A DNA stretch of 64,000 bases. Source: Arctopsyche grandis. Its lineage: Eukaryota; Arthropoda; Insecta; Trichoptera; Hydropsychidae. The stretch's first letter is position 1; the number at the start of each line of letters is the position of its first letter. Of this stretch, positions 45,946 through 57,629 are shown piece after piece. The stretch is taken from positions 6,575,501 through 6,639,500 of the forward strand of contig NC_135362.1 of the NCBI RefSeq assembly GCF_051622035.1, written 5' to 3'. Below the pieces are notes generated by a model. It did not search any database and had not been told where the DNA came from. It worked only from the letters and a program-made list of their open reading frames with translations. A program made the translations under genes and the position numbers.

Positions 45946-48870
45946 GTGGTTCATTCAATAAATCGCGGATCATAGGATGCCGACCACTGTCCATCGATAC
46001 TAGTAAATACTCCCTAACAAAATTAGACATGATTAGACTGTTTATATAGTATTGTAAACTTGTCGAGGATATGATATCACTTGATGAAATGTAAAAATCG
46101 TTTTATTATAGTAGTCGTTATTCATAAATTTATCGGCATGTCATAATCATCTCGCTATGACGAAACGTTCGTCAATGTCTCACTTTTAAAGACTCGTTGT
46201 GTCTAACGAAGAAATAAACGACTTGGATTGTATTTTTGGTCGCTGAATCACCAGTTTTGAGTATTAGTTGACGTATAATTCTATATTCGTCATTTGTTCT
46301 GCGGTCAGCAGCTGGCATGAGAGTCCATCTACCATTATGAGTAATGAAGTATTTCGGCTTGACCTCACATCATCGGCCGCTTAGGATAGGTTGTGAATTT
46401 TCCGACACGCGGAAAATTTGTCCTTATTCAAGAATGCGAAACGCTTGGAAAATCCTTGCGGGAAATGGATCTGTAACGCCCACCCGCGGGCCGGACGGAA
46501 GGAGATGTGTCCGTGCATATATCATTTTGAATCTTGAATTTCCACACGCGAAAAAATAGTAATAATCTACGAAGTGTTGGCAAACGAACTATGCGGAGAA
46601 GACTTTGGGGTAAAATGATTTATATATTTTTGTGCCCACGGCAACTGCCCACTGATACATCGAGTTATATATTTATGTATGTATGTAGTTGCGTGTTTCC
46701 ACAGGACTGAGTAATATTTACAAACAGAATGCTTTGATTTATGCCGATCGACATTTGAAATTATTGCCGATGATTCGAGTGTTTATTTTATCTAGATTGT
46801 GTCATATCGTTTCATGATGATTTTGAATTTAATAACTTTTATTAGTACCTATGTATGTCTAAACATTTTATAGCTACTATACAAATATGAGTTTTTGTTT
46901 GATTCTTTCTAGTAATTTTTAGTATTGTAATAAATGGGGCATATGAGTGTTTAAACTTTCAGAAGCTTTTAAATGCATCGTTTGGTATATTTACCTAATA
47001 AATTTCTCCGGTTTATTTATGAAATATATTATGTTATATAGTGTAATTAAAATAATGTAAAAATGTTATTGTTTTTTAAATTTTATTTAATACTAAAATT
47101 TCCGATATAAGTTTTTTGATTTTTAGTCTGGTGACTCGTGGAAAATTAAGGATTTTTAAGAAGTTTTTGGACTCATTTGATTTTGAAATAATTTTTATTA
47201 TTTATAATATATGTTAATAATACATCTTAGGTCGATTATAATAGTACTTTTTTTGTTAGTATTATCTTTTCTGACTGGCTGTCGTCAAAGTCGTTTTTGA
47301 TTGGCTGGATTGGTCAAAGACGTTTGTGATTGGTCAGTCATTACATAATATTAATATAAGTCGGTCGTTACATATGTACGTTTTTATTTTTTCAAACTAC
47401 TTTGTTAACTAACCAAGATTTCTTCATTATTAAAAAGTACGTTACATGTATCTTATTAGTAGAATTTAATTATGGAACGGAGAATTTAAATGAGATACGT
47501 AGAACTGTTTCACTTTAACTTTGCTTCACTATTGTTCTGCTGCTGATGTGTTGACTGCTACTCTCGGTGTCTCGACTAACTTAAATTCTAACAGTAATGA
47601 GTTCATATACTCTTCTTTAAAACAATGAAGTACTCGTTGAAGACACGTGTTGTACAATTTTTGTTAGTCAGTGTTTAAGGTGTGCTATAAATCAATGGTG
47701 TTACTTATTAAATTAGGTGGCCACAAATCAATGGTGTGTCTTATCAATGTAGTCGACTGGTTAGTCGACTACATTGATAAGCGAGGTACATAGCAGTACA
47801 TACATATACAAGTATGTAAATACAGATAAATACATATATGATTCAAATTAACACTCCATTCTTCTTACCTTTTCTTGAAAAAAATACGAACTGAAAAAGT
47901 CAGTCTTGGTTGATTCTGTAAAAATAATTTACATTATGTCACATATTATTCTGATTACTGTTATATACTTTTTTTTACTTTCATGGAGCTAGTGAGAAAA
48001 CTTATTTTTCTTTCATTTTGATAAAAGAAAAACTTTAATATGAAATTAAAATTCTTACTTTGTTTACGATAGTGATTGCCACATAATTTGGCACTGCCAT
48101 AGTAAACAAAAAATCTAAAAAATATAGTCTATATAAAATATTATAATTCTAAGCTGTCCACCTATAATTGATAAAACAATATAACGTATAAAAATACTGA
48201 ACGTTTGAATTAAAATTCGAAGGGTCCGTGCTTCACCTGCGCGAACAGTTTTGGCACCGATGGATAAGATGATATCTCCGGATATGTGACTAAGTGAGCA
48301 ACAATCAGATGGACCGTGTGGGCTTTCAGGAATGCTCTTCTCGCCAACTTGTAAAATCGTCGGGAAAATACGTACGAAATAATATGCGAAAGGAAAAACT
48401 AGACGCTTCACCTGCCTCTAGTCACTAGTGTGATGTGTAATTCTGGAATATATTCAGCAATTGCGTGGGCATCGCGTTATTATATTTAAAACTTTGAGTG
48501 TCATAACAAGCGAACGCGGAACTCTGAAATGATCTCCGCTTTGCTCATTACGCATAAAAAATATGTGTATTTCTCTCGAAAATGTAAAATCGTTTCTGTT
48601 TTTTGTCGTATTTGATAGTTTTTGATGCCCGCTTCGGAATTTACACATTTCTCAAACTCTGCAGGATCCACGAAGTCTAGTCGGGCTTATTTTAAATTTA
48701 GATAGCACGCGACTTGGATCGTTCCCACTGCTTATTAAAACCGAAGTAGAAAACTGAGGGATTAGAAAGTAAAATAGGGATGCTGAATATCTTCAAAATT
48801 ATTCTATTTTTTATTTATGTAGTTCTTAGTTTTCTTGAATTCTGAATAAAGCATAGTTTAAATTTGTGTG
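45946..48870. other. Gene-poor stretch
   Basis: Apart from the palindrome at 47740 and several GATTGG (inverted CCAAT) motifs at 47277-47338, nothing stands out. A minus-strand frame at 48230-48420 has an open run but no recognised family. Confidence 0.45.
47740..47781. repeat. Perfect 19-bp-arm palindrome
   Basis: CTTATCAATGTAGTCGACT and its exact reverse complement flank a GGTT loop. The phrase AAATCAATGGTGT lies just upstream twice (about 47691 and 47726), so the region has undergone small local duplications. Confidence 0.9.
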
Positions 48871-49250
48871 TCTTATAATTTCGAAATAGACTTTGTAAGG
48901 TTTTGCCTTTTGTTCGTAGAATCCGTGACGAAAATTTTCTGTGATGACAATTTCGATTCCGACTCCAGTTCCGACTCTCGATTCCAATTTCCAATTCCGA
49001 TTTCAGTTCCTATTTACGATTCCAATTTCAGTTCTGGTTCCGGATTTTTTTTCAGTTCCAGTTCTGAATTCCTATTTCAGTTCCGGTTCCGGATTCCTCT
49101 TGCAGTTCCGATTCCCGATTCCTATTTCTGATTGGCTGACGTTAAATATATTGTCTTTCGATTAAAATAAATTTTATGTATACTATTAAAATAGCCATGT
49201 TTAAGCGGTTTATATTAAAAATACCGAGCGAAGCTGGGTAAAACCACTAG
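48871..49250 (+). mobile_element. Helitron/HINE-like element with a TTCCGATTCC minisatellite
   Basis: The 5' end TCTTATAATTTCGAAATAGA and the 3' end with AAGCGGTTTATATTAAAAAT, CCGAGCGAAGCTGGGTAAAA and CTAG match the other members (27365-29098, 51795-52188). The core (48945-49120) is a degenerate 12-bp array of the TTCCGATTCCAGTTCC type. Frames through it read FRFQFLF-type repeats and are not genes. The base after CTAG is T, as Helitron insertion requires. Confidence 0.65.
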
Positions 49251-49259
49251 TATTTAATA

Positions 49260-51175
49260 AAACGAGAAATTCTTGTATTACGTTGTATATTTACATATAC
49301 ATATATTAAACACATAAATAGGATAAATCTAGCCTTTTTGGGTACGGAGAAGCGATTTAAATAGGTATCATTTTGAAAAAGCTGATTTAAAAGGCTAAAT
49401 AGAGTTTTGATTTTTAAAAAGTTTATACAAATAGAACAAATCAAATGAAGTAGTTCATTATCTTCTTGTTGTATAAATGAACACTGGAATTAATTTGTTT
49501 TTATTTTCTATTATAAAATTATAAATTCTGGTATTTTGTCTATTTATCTGAAAATATTGGTGAAAAATACTCTTTTTGGGTACAAGAAATTCTTTGAGAT
49601 TTTAAAAAGCTTAGATTGAGGATATTCGACTCGACAGTTCCACTATTTATCAAAATTATCGCAATCATTTATCCGAGCCGATGCGAGCCGCGAAATCGCA
49701 CGATGGATTTAAAAAAAAAATTTCAGTCCACTGGAAATAATAATGATCGTAAACCGAAAAGATCTAAAATAAGATCGTGGAAGGCCAGCGTTCTAATTAA
49801 CGACTGTTGCCAGGTACGATATTAAATCGCCCGCTTACATAAATTCGCTTTGTGTATCAACAACGGCTCTTTTCGCAGGTGTTTGCATAGTGTACGTAAT
49901 TCATTTCGAAATATGTACATAGTTTCACTTTTAATCATACTCTTCTTATGCTCAAAACGTCTACTGGTTAATAGATCATTTTGAAAATAGCGTGTTTTTG
50001 ACGTACATATAATATATATATATATATATGTAATATAAGGAAGCATCAGCTTGGCGCATTTAAAATAATCCTGCTTCACCTTCCCACAAATCATTCTACA
50101 TTTTCTTACTTTATAATTTATGGCTTTTTTTATTATTTTTGTCGGTGTTTTCATTTTCAAAGGTGAAAACTTTCCACCGTTGAGGGGCTCATTATTTTTG
50201 GCAATTAGATCATTAAACGCTGGACCAAAATAGTATGCATATATGATACTTACGAAGAGAGGGCATATACCATGGTATTCTCGGTTTAGTGACTGGCAGC
50301 TGTGAAAACGTGAAATTTCACTGAAATCTTAAAATATTTTTTTTTATTCCAATGAAATAATTCTCTTGCGTTGACATCTCTCCACTTTTTTTCGTTTTGT
50401 GGAGCTCGGGTTTCAAACAGACCTATCCATAGATACTGCACGGTTTTGTTTGGCTCGAGTGTTCTGGCTCTGTTTGCACGGTTTTGTCTATAATTGGTTG
50501 ATTTGATTTTTTTAAGGTCCATGTTGCATTTGGTGATGTTCCTTAATTTGGCCGTGCCGTGTGGTGCTCCAGGTATAGAGTTACGGTTCCCCTCCTCTCG
50601 CGCTCCTTGAGCACTACTAGCCGCCACCACTGGACCAAGCTCTTCGAGATATTTTTGCTTCGGTTGACTTCTCTCACCTGAGCTTCGTTATGTGCAAACG
50701 GCGTGGGTGGATGTTTCTTTTGCCGCATTCACCAGGAGCGGTCTGTTGGAGATGCTCGCGCGTGGGATAACCTTATTCGAGGTTCAAATTAATTCCCCAG
50801 TAAATTGTGGCCTGAGACTATAGAATGAATGCAAGAATATATGTGTGTGTAAATGTACTGTACTCTTATTGTATGGTTTATGACTCGTAAGAAATGTTTA
50901 GTATTTTGGGAAGGGTAATTAGTCGGTTAATGTCCCATGATTATTACTCAAGATAAAGTAAGGGGCAGTTAGGTGGGTGTGATGAATTTCTGGTGTTGCC
51001 AATTTTTATATGGAACCAACTCAACAATTAAATCAGATAAAAATGATAGACTCGAACAGGTGATCTGGATTATTCAAATTTTGCCAACTGCTATAAGAAA
51101 ACTTAAATACATCATAAAAGAATACGTGTTTTATTACTAAATCGACTGATCGACTGATCGATCGACTGTCCTCAA
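49260..51175. other. Gene-poor stretch
   Basis: A minus-strand segment at 50290-50750 is moderately GC-rich and open in pieces (NSIPGAPHGTAKLRNITKCN) but was not recognised; it may be a decayed repeat. The rest is AT-rich. Confidence 0.4.
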
Positions 51176-51178
51176 TTA

Positions 51179-51770
51179 TTGAGCAGACTATCATTGCGTA
51201 TACCAAATAGAATGACTAGATGTAATGAGCTCCTTTACATACCTAATACTTTTTCTAATTATGGAAGAAGCTCATTCATCTGGCGTGCAAGCTCCACCGT
51301 CAATACACTAATTTTAACAATTTCTATGTTTGACTTATTTAATATTAATGCTATACAAGCTAGAGTAATTATTGCAAATTTGTTTTTCGATGATTAATTT
51401 TATTGAAAATTTACGATTGTGATTATGAATTTTTATTTTGATGTATTTATTTTGTCTTTTTGTTTTTTGTTATATATTATATTTTTTTTATTATTTCATA
51501 ATTTTTATCATATTATTATTCTTATTATTTTGATATTTTTATAATACTGTTATTTCTATTTTTTTTTCTTTTTGTTTTCTTTAACTATCTTACTCTATTA
51601 TCATTTTTGTTTCTTATTTTAAATGTTTGAGCTTTTCTTTTTTTTACCTATATGTGAAAATTATTAATGGTTTACTTAACATAATTATATTTTTTTACTA
51701 TCAATCTATGGAACTTAATAAACTGTAAATTTTCCAAATAAATAAATAAAATAAAATAAATGGATTTGAC
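51179..51770 (+). pseudogene. Non-LTR retrotransposon 3' end (CR1/Jockey-like)
   Basis: The plus strand reads NELLYIPNTFSNYGRSSFIW, close to the 'L.IP...T.YGKRSF.Y.G..LWN.LP' pattern at the C-terminus of CR1/Jockey-type reverse transcriptases. A long T-rich 3' part follows, ending with AATAAATAAATAAAATAAAA, a repeat tail. Only the last 40 or so residues are recognisable. Confidence 0.5.
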
Positions 51771-51794
51771 ATTTGCATCTACGTACATATCTAA

Positions 51795-52188
51795 TCTAAT
51801 ATATAATTTCGAAAGAGTTTTTTGTATGTACATAAGTATCGTTGATTGGGAATTTCGTAAACAATTCAAAATTTCTATGACGACGAGTCGATTTTTTTTT
51901 CGTTTCATATAAATTTAATAAAAAAACAAATGAATATTTACTATTAGATTCGCCATGTTTACGCTGTTTATATTAAAAAAAAAATGCTGAGCGAAGCCGG
52001 GTAAAACAACTAATCTAATATATAATTTCGAAAGAGACTTTGTATGTAACTATTGTTGGTTTGTAAATCCGTGACGTCATAAAACAAATGAATATTCAAA
52101 TAAATTTAATAAAATGTTTACTATTAGATTGGCTATGTTTAAGCGGTTTATATTACAAATACAGAGCGAAGCCGGGTAAAAACACTAG
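51795..52188 (+). mobile_element. Tandem pair of Helitron/HINE-like elements
   Basis: Unit 1 (51795-52013) and unit 2 (52014-52188) each start TCTAATATATAATTTCGAAA and end with the GAGCGAAGCCGGGTAAAA motif. Unit 1 ends CTAA and unit 2 follows at once with TC; unit 2 ends CTAG before T. Each has the AAATTTAATAAAA and TTTAAGCGGTTTATATT blocks near the 3' end (the latter changed in unit 1). Head-to-tail pairs are expected of rolling-circle transposons. Confidence 0.65.
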
Positions 52189-52614
52189 TAATATATTTTA
52201 TATGATCCAAAGCCCAGGTCACGCAGGGCTGTTTTGGTCCTCCGGACAAATGCATCTCCGGACTCCGGAGAAATGTATGCAGTTAGATACAGCGTTTCAC
52301 ATCGGGTGATTTCTTAGCCGCTCACATTTTCATACATTTGGTCTGGTCGGTGTGGCCTAGAGCTATGTTCTGGGACATGTTTAATCAAATTAAATGTTTA
52401 TAATGTAATACTGATTCTTCACTATGTATAAAATTCCGACTGTTAAAATATTGATCAAAATGTATAAAAATAGCATTCATTTATGTGTAAGTTATATGAG
52501 ATGATCGAAACATATGTATATAGTCATATTATACATAATAATATGTAAATTAACATCGTTATTCAGCTGTCACTTTGACACTTGGTTATAATATAACACG
52601 CTGTCCAGTCCACG

Positions 52615-52735
52615 CATTCGCCAAAGAGTTTGCCGAATCCGTGAACTGGGCAACGTGCTTGCATTTTTCACGCATTCGGCAATTCTCATGCCGAATGCTT
52701 GTAATAGACAATTTCACGGATTCGGTGTAACATAC
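52615..52735. repeat. Cluster of inverted GCCGAATCCGTGAA-type motifs
   Basis: Four copies of a 13-bp phrase alternate in orientation: GCCGAATCCGTGAA, TTCACGCATTCGGCA, TGCCGAATGCTTG and TTCACGGATTCGGTG. The central pair forms GCATTCGGCA/TGCCGAATGC with a 7-nt loop, and the outer pair also folds. It is likely a small foldback element. The function is unknown. Confidence 0.65.
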
Positions 52736-53508
52736 ATATATCTATACAAACTCTACGGTGAAATACAGCGAACGTATTTTGACCAACATTATGATAAACA
52801 ACACACCTACACATGTGTATATGTTCATGTATTCAATGCTCGAATATGTCGGAAAAACCCTCGTTTCCTCGGGAAAATCTCCGCAAACCTGTCTATCATC
52901 GGCGGAGAGCTTTCCCAGTTGCATTCTCCTAGAGTAAAAATCAAGACGAAGGTGAAAAAAAAACAAACGATTACACAATCGTGAACTTGGAACGTGCGGT
53001 GAGCTTTACGTGTGCAGATGCTGCACGTGCTATTCTCTCATCGTCGTGACGCATCTCTAGGCTCTCGCACCTTTTGTTTACCTTGGTGTTTGTCTCGGTT
53101 CGGTGGACTCTGCCAAACCGATGCGAAAACCGATTGCGATGACTAAACATTCAGTTCGGCTCGCTATCGGCGACTAATAACTACTTAAAATTAGAGCACA
53201 ATCATGCCCGATCTATTTCGGTCCGTTTGCTTATTTTCGACACGGACTCTTTCGTTTTGCTGGTATAATATGTAGGTGACATGAAACATAATTTAGAGAC
53301 CACCCTCGCGAGATTCATTGCCAGATAATTCTCTGCGACTGCTTGTACATTGTCGGCGTTTAATTGAAATATTCGTGTTCGCCCCTAATGCACGGGATAA
53401 ACGTCACAGCCTGTGTGTTTGGGATTGCATTGAATATTTATTTCGTTTTATGTACGTTAGCATGCTCTGTACATTATTGGGTGAATGTATCATCTCATAA
53501 TATGAATT

Positions 53509-54085
53509 ATGTATCATAAATTGAATTATGTACGTGGTAGACATCATCATTTGATGGTTGTGCCTCCTGCTCGCACAGTTCTTTTTCGAATGGCTCCTAT
53601 TCCAAGTGTTATTCGACTTCTCAATGAAATCGTTGCTGCCGAGCCTGATTTTCAAACTTCGTGCATTATCTGTTATTATTCTAACCTATTTGTCTGGCAG
53701 CCTGCGCTCGTCATTATTTTCATAATTGAATCTTATGTATGAGTGGAATTTTGATCTTCTATATCTAAGGCGATATATGTACATATCTGCTCAACCGGAT
53801 TGCTGGTGAAATTGACCTCTTCAATATAAACTATGCTAATCTGGTTGAGTGGTTTTTGAGGAATGCCAGTGGTTGATTTTGCCAATTATAAATGTGAATG
53901 ATTGTTATTTTTATATTTTTATGATTATAAGGATGTTGTGTTATTATTGTAATTATTATGCTATTATTATTGTTATTATGTTTGAATTATTATTTTGTTA
54001 CTATTGAATGACTGGCCACAGTGACGCGTTGGAGCTCTCTGTGATATCACTGTGGCTAATATGTTAAATAAAATAAAAATTTGGA
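53509..54085 (+). pseudogene. Non-LTR retrotransposon 3' end with UTR
   Basis: The plus strand reads HHLMVVPPARTVLFRMAPIP followed by SVIRLLNEI, matching the 'PxARTxxFxxSPIxRxxxLxN' tail of I/R1/CR1-type reverse transcriptases. An AT-rich UTR follows, then a stem-forming CCACAGTGACGCG...GATATCACTGTGG (about 54015-54055) and a TTAAATAAAATAAAAAT tail. The 3' stem and tail fit the template-recognition structures of LINEs. The core is missing. Confidence 0.5.
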
Positions 54086-54685
54086 CTTCGTAGGGATGTT
54101 TTGTATTTGCAGCTGGTTCTTATTTATTGGAACTGGCTGTTAGATGTAATGCAAGGCATTCCCTACTATGTATTTTATTACTTGAAATTTTTATTTATCC
54201 GCTACTATTATAATTCTTTAGTTTTTTTATTTTATTTTTATGATTGTGTATTGTGTATCTCTGCACAGTTGTAGTGTTCATCTAAAAGATAATATTTTAC
54301 AGTCGGTTTATTTGTTCTTTGTTTACAAATTATTGAAGTAAAATTTCTTTACAAACGGTATAGTCACGAAACGTTGCACAAAACTGAAATTGGACGATGG
54401 GAAAGGTCACCCCAGAGAACTAACCCAATATCCAATACCCCAGAGAACTAACCGTAGTAGATGGTATGTAAATTAATTTTACTTCAGGAGATGTTACACA
54501 TTTCTATTTAGTGACCATTTTATGTTTTCAAGTACATATTTAGTGATAGTGATAATATTTTATTTTATTATTTTTATTGTTACAAATCAATATACACTCG
54601 TTATTACAGATCGCTCCAATACGATGGGTGTACGTTAACGAAATACAGAATACATAAACAATCAGAAATCAGAAATACAGTAATA
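54086..54685. other. AT-rich spacer
   Basis: Short direct repeats (CCCCAGAGAACTAACC twice near 54410-54450) but no gene or clear element. Confidence 0.45.
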
Positions 54686-54689
54686 CATA

Positions 54690-55083
54690 TACAATCAGAA
54701 TATATAGCATATAACAATTAATCAGAAATAATAATCATAGAGACATCTATGGATTATTTTTAGATTTTTTTTTGTGTACAATTTTTATACATATAATAAA
54801 TACGAAATTATAGAGATATCTATAGATTTCAGATAACTGTGCATAATTATTACAAATTATACACATGCAGATTTTTTGTGACAACCAATTTTATCAATAA
54901 TACCAATTTTCAGGAACCGTTTCAGCAATGATCAGATAAAATCGGCAAACTCTGATAGAGAAACGATCGATTTGGAGTCACAAAACCCCCAAATCTAACC
55001 AGCAGATTTGGCGAGGACTCGAACCTTTGACCTCAGTGGTGCTAAATACATATATACGCTACCATTAAGCCAAACTGCTGGCT
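54690..55083 (-). mobile_element. tRNA-derived SINE, diverged copy
   Basis: In minus sense the right end reads GCCAGCAGTTTGGCTTAATG (A-box GGCTTAATGGT, 55058-55073) and AAGGTTCGAGTCCTC (B-box, 55013-55027), about 40 bp apart as in tRNA. The body shares the GATCGTTTCTCTATCAGAGT core with family 1 and has the AGAGACATCTATGG phrase at the left. This is the clearest pol III promoter of all the copies. Confidence 0.75.
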
Positions 55084-56948
55084 AATTGTAAATTGTAAAT
55101 ATATAATATGAATATTATATATTTACAATTGATCAATGCTTTGTATTTTTTTAAATTTTAATAAACCATATGGAATAAGCTACCGAATAAGTTAATTAAC
55201 CGGCTTTTAAAGCATTTTTGCATACATCGAAATAGTATGGCTTAAGTATGAAATTTATATTAGAAAATAGAATAATAATTGTAAATATGTATGTTAAAGA
55301 GAGGAAATAAATTTAAGCTTACAAAGTAAGCAAGTGAGAGATTTCTTTTTTAGTTGGAAGTTAGCTTGATGGATTATTTCGAGTGAGTATGTACATATAC
55401 ATATGTAGTCATGGTTAGTTAGTTAAAAGAAGATCCCACTAGAAGAGCTGCAATAGATCCGAGACATATCAAACCAACTCGCTTCGTTCTACACCAATAA
55501 GCTATCGACCACATTGCTTTTCAAAATAATCACGGAAAAGTGAAAAAAATGAGGATTTTCTGAAAAAAACGCTTCCCCTATACAAACACCCATGTGGAGC
55601 TCGGCGCGCTTTGTATGTATAGGGACATTAAATTCTCGAGCAAAACGGCGAATTTAAATTCTCGTTAATCAGTCAAAATAATAGACCAAATAAACTTAAA
55701 TCATAAGAGAATATTGAGTGTTTATTTTTTTTAATAGTAAAAAAATCTAAGTTATTCTAAAAAAGTAAAAAAAACACACTTTTTCGAATTTTTCGTCGAT
55801 ATAGGACACAGTCAATTGGTTAGGACGCAAGTTTTCCACTAGGCAGTTTTTCAGTGATGAAAATCCAAAATTCAGAGTTTATCCTCCGGCCTAATATACA
55901 TGCATACGTAAGAAGTACATCGTGCCTATTTTTATATACATATGTACATTTATAGAATCAATTTAAATAATTTACTGTCAGATAAAATCGGCAAATTCTG
56001 AAATTTTGCCAAATTTAGATTTTTAATAGTTGTAAAAAATTTCTATGTATGTACATACATATATTTTTTATATGAAAATGTTGTATTTTGTGTACATATG
56101 ATTTTTATATGTAAATTTTATACGAAAATTTTATATGAAAATATTTTTATTTTATATCGTAGTTTTATGTCGACACTGCTTCGATAAAAAGTTGCAAAAA
56201 ACCTGGATTGTTTTCATTGAATTTGAAATAGAAATTCAAGGTCACACATGCTACAGAACTTTCTATCACAGAATATTCGAACATTTAAAAGCGCAGTGTC
56301 AAATTGCATAAAGGACAATTGAAGGACACACTTAAAATATGAACTACCGTTAATTCATTGCATAACGCTCTTAGGGTCGGTTTCAAGCGGTAAACAAGCC
56401 AAAACTAATTCATATATAGGCCGAATAGTTTATGGAAGCTTGCTTGGAATTTGACGTATGACTGTGCCAAAAGCCATAATAATTTTTCATTGATTAACGA
56501 TAATTGAATAGGTCTCAACGCGAGGACTCTCAAACATCTCGACAACGATTTATTGCAGCTTCTGAGTTGGCTTGAGACTATATTTAACCCTTTAATTTTA
56601 TTCATCTCAACGTGCACTGAAACCTATCGTAGGTAATCCCTCGTATTCTTTCAAGTTTGTTATTTTTATGTTTTGTTTTCTTCCTATGACAGATACATAA
56701 AAGCTGTTCTGAGGATTACAGTTCTGGGTGTTTTTATTTCGTTTTCTCTACGTTCCATTCACCTCGGCCGAGCGACGATCAAATTTTCCACTCTGATAGT
56801 ATCGAACGCCATTTAGTTAACGTCCCAAATTAACCGGGAATTCCTCTAGCTAAAATTGAATTAAAAAAATGACTGGTTTTAAGTGGAGCGCGAAGAGCAG
56901 CTTCTAGAAGCTTCGTGCAGATCAAGAGTTTTCACCGTAAGCAGGAGC
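55084..56948. other. Gene-poor stretch
   Basis: AT-rich DNA with TATGTACATA runs. A fragment at 55975-56030 (CAGATAAAATCGGCAAATTC) resembles the SINE core. No coding frame of note. Confidence 0.45.
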
Positions 56949-57170
56949 TTACGCAACCGACGATCCACCAGCATGAAGAGTTTTAATATTTTTCGACAGC
57001 AATAAAGGACCCATTAATTCCAAGAGAAGAGCCGAAGAAGAGTCTGGAGGTCGGATGTGGGCGTGTGCAAGATCGTCGGCAACACCACCACCTGCTTTGG
57101 ATTGCCCAAATCCAGGTCTCGGATAATTGATGGACTCGTCCAATGAAAATACTGGGTCACACAGCAACAC
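56949..57170 (-). CDS. Candidate terminal coding exon of an unrecognised gene
   Basis: On the minus strand a plausible acceptor (AGATAGACAATAG) precedes a 74-codon open frame: LLCDPVFSLDESINYPRPGF, then GQSKAGGGVADDLAHAHIRP, SSSALLLELMGPLLLSKN and a tail HAGGSSVA before TAA. Codon use and a GC content near 50% stand out from the AT-rich flanks, which is what suggests coding. No methionine start is needed if it is a last exon. It was not recognised as any family. No further exon was found upstream before Mp20, so the partner exons may lie elsewhere or outside the window. Confidence 0.4.
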   Translation of the reverse strand: MLLCDPVFSLDESINYPRPGFGQSKAGGGVADDLAHAHIRPPDSSSALLLELMGPLLLSKNIKTLHAGGSSVA

Positions 57171-57260
57171 CTATTGTCTATCTATGTACATACTTCATAT
57201 ATCACATTGTATGAAGAATGACTATTTTTGATCGAAATTCCTCAAGAAATTTACTTGTTT

Positions 57261-57263
<3 letters not shown>

Positions 57264-57336
<73 letters not shown>
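57264..57336. repeat. (AT)n microsatellite
   Basis: About 36 uninterrupted AT units, just upstream (minus sense) of the candidate exon at 56949-57170. Confidence 0.95.
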
Positions 57337-57340
<4 letters not shown>

Positions 57341-57629
57341 ATATGTATTGTGCCTTTTTTTATAGTTGTTGTTTGCCGCCTTGAAAAGTACCATAAACAT
57401 ATCTTACCACATTACCACATTAGTATTAATTGGTTTAAGGGGAAAATTATAATGGATAGAGACTGCAAAAATAAAACTACATTGTATGTGGTGGTAGGAT
57501 TGTATTTTCCGATTTGGTTTTTAATCGATGTGTATATATGGAGTTTTGGAATGATGTGTTTTGATTCTTATATCGAGAGCGCAGTTGCTGCCATATCATT
57601 TTCCAACTTCTATTTCAATTAGATATATT

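Noticed and set aside
48115..48411. 98-codon minus-strand frame with a GEKSIPESPHGPSDCC segment
   Set aside because: It looks mildly coding-like but has no family match or clear splice sites, so it is not reported as a gene.
48868..49165. Phenylalanine/proline-rich frame FRFQFLFTIPISV
   Set aside because: It is the translation of a 12-bp minisatellite inside a Helitron-like element.
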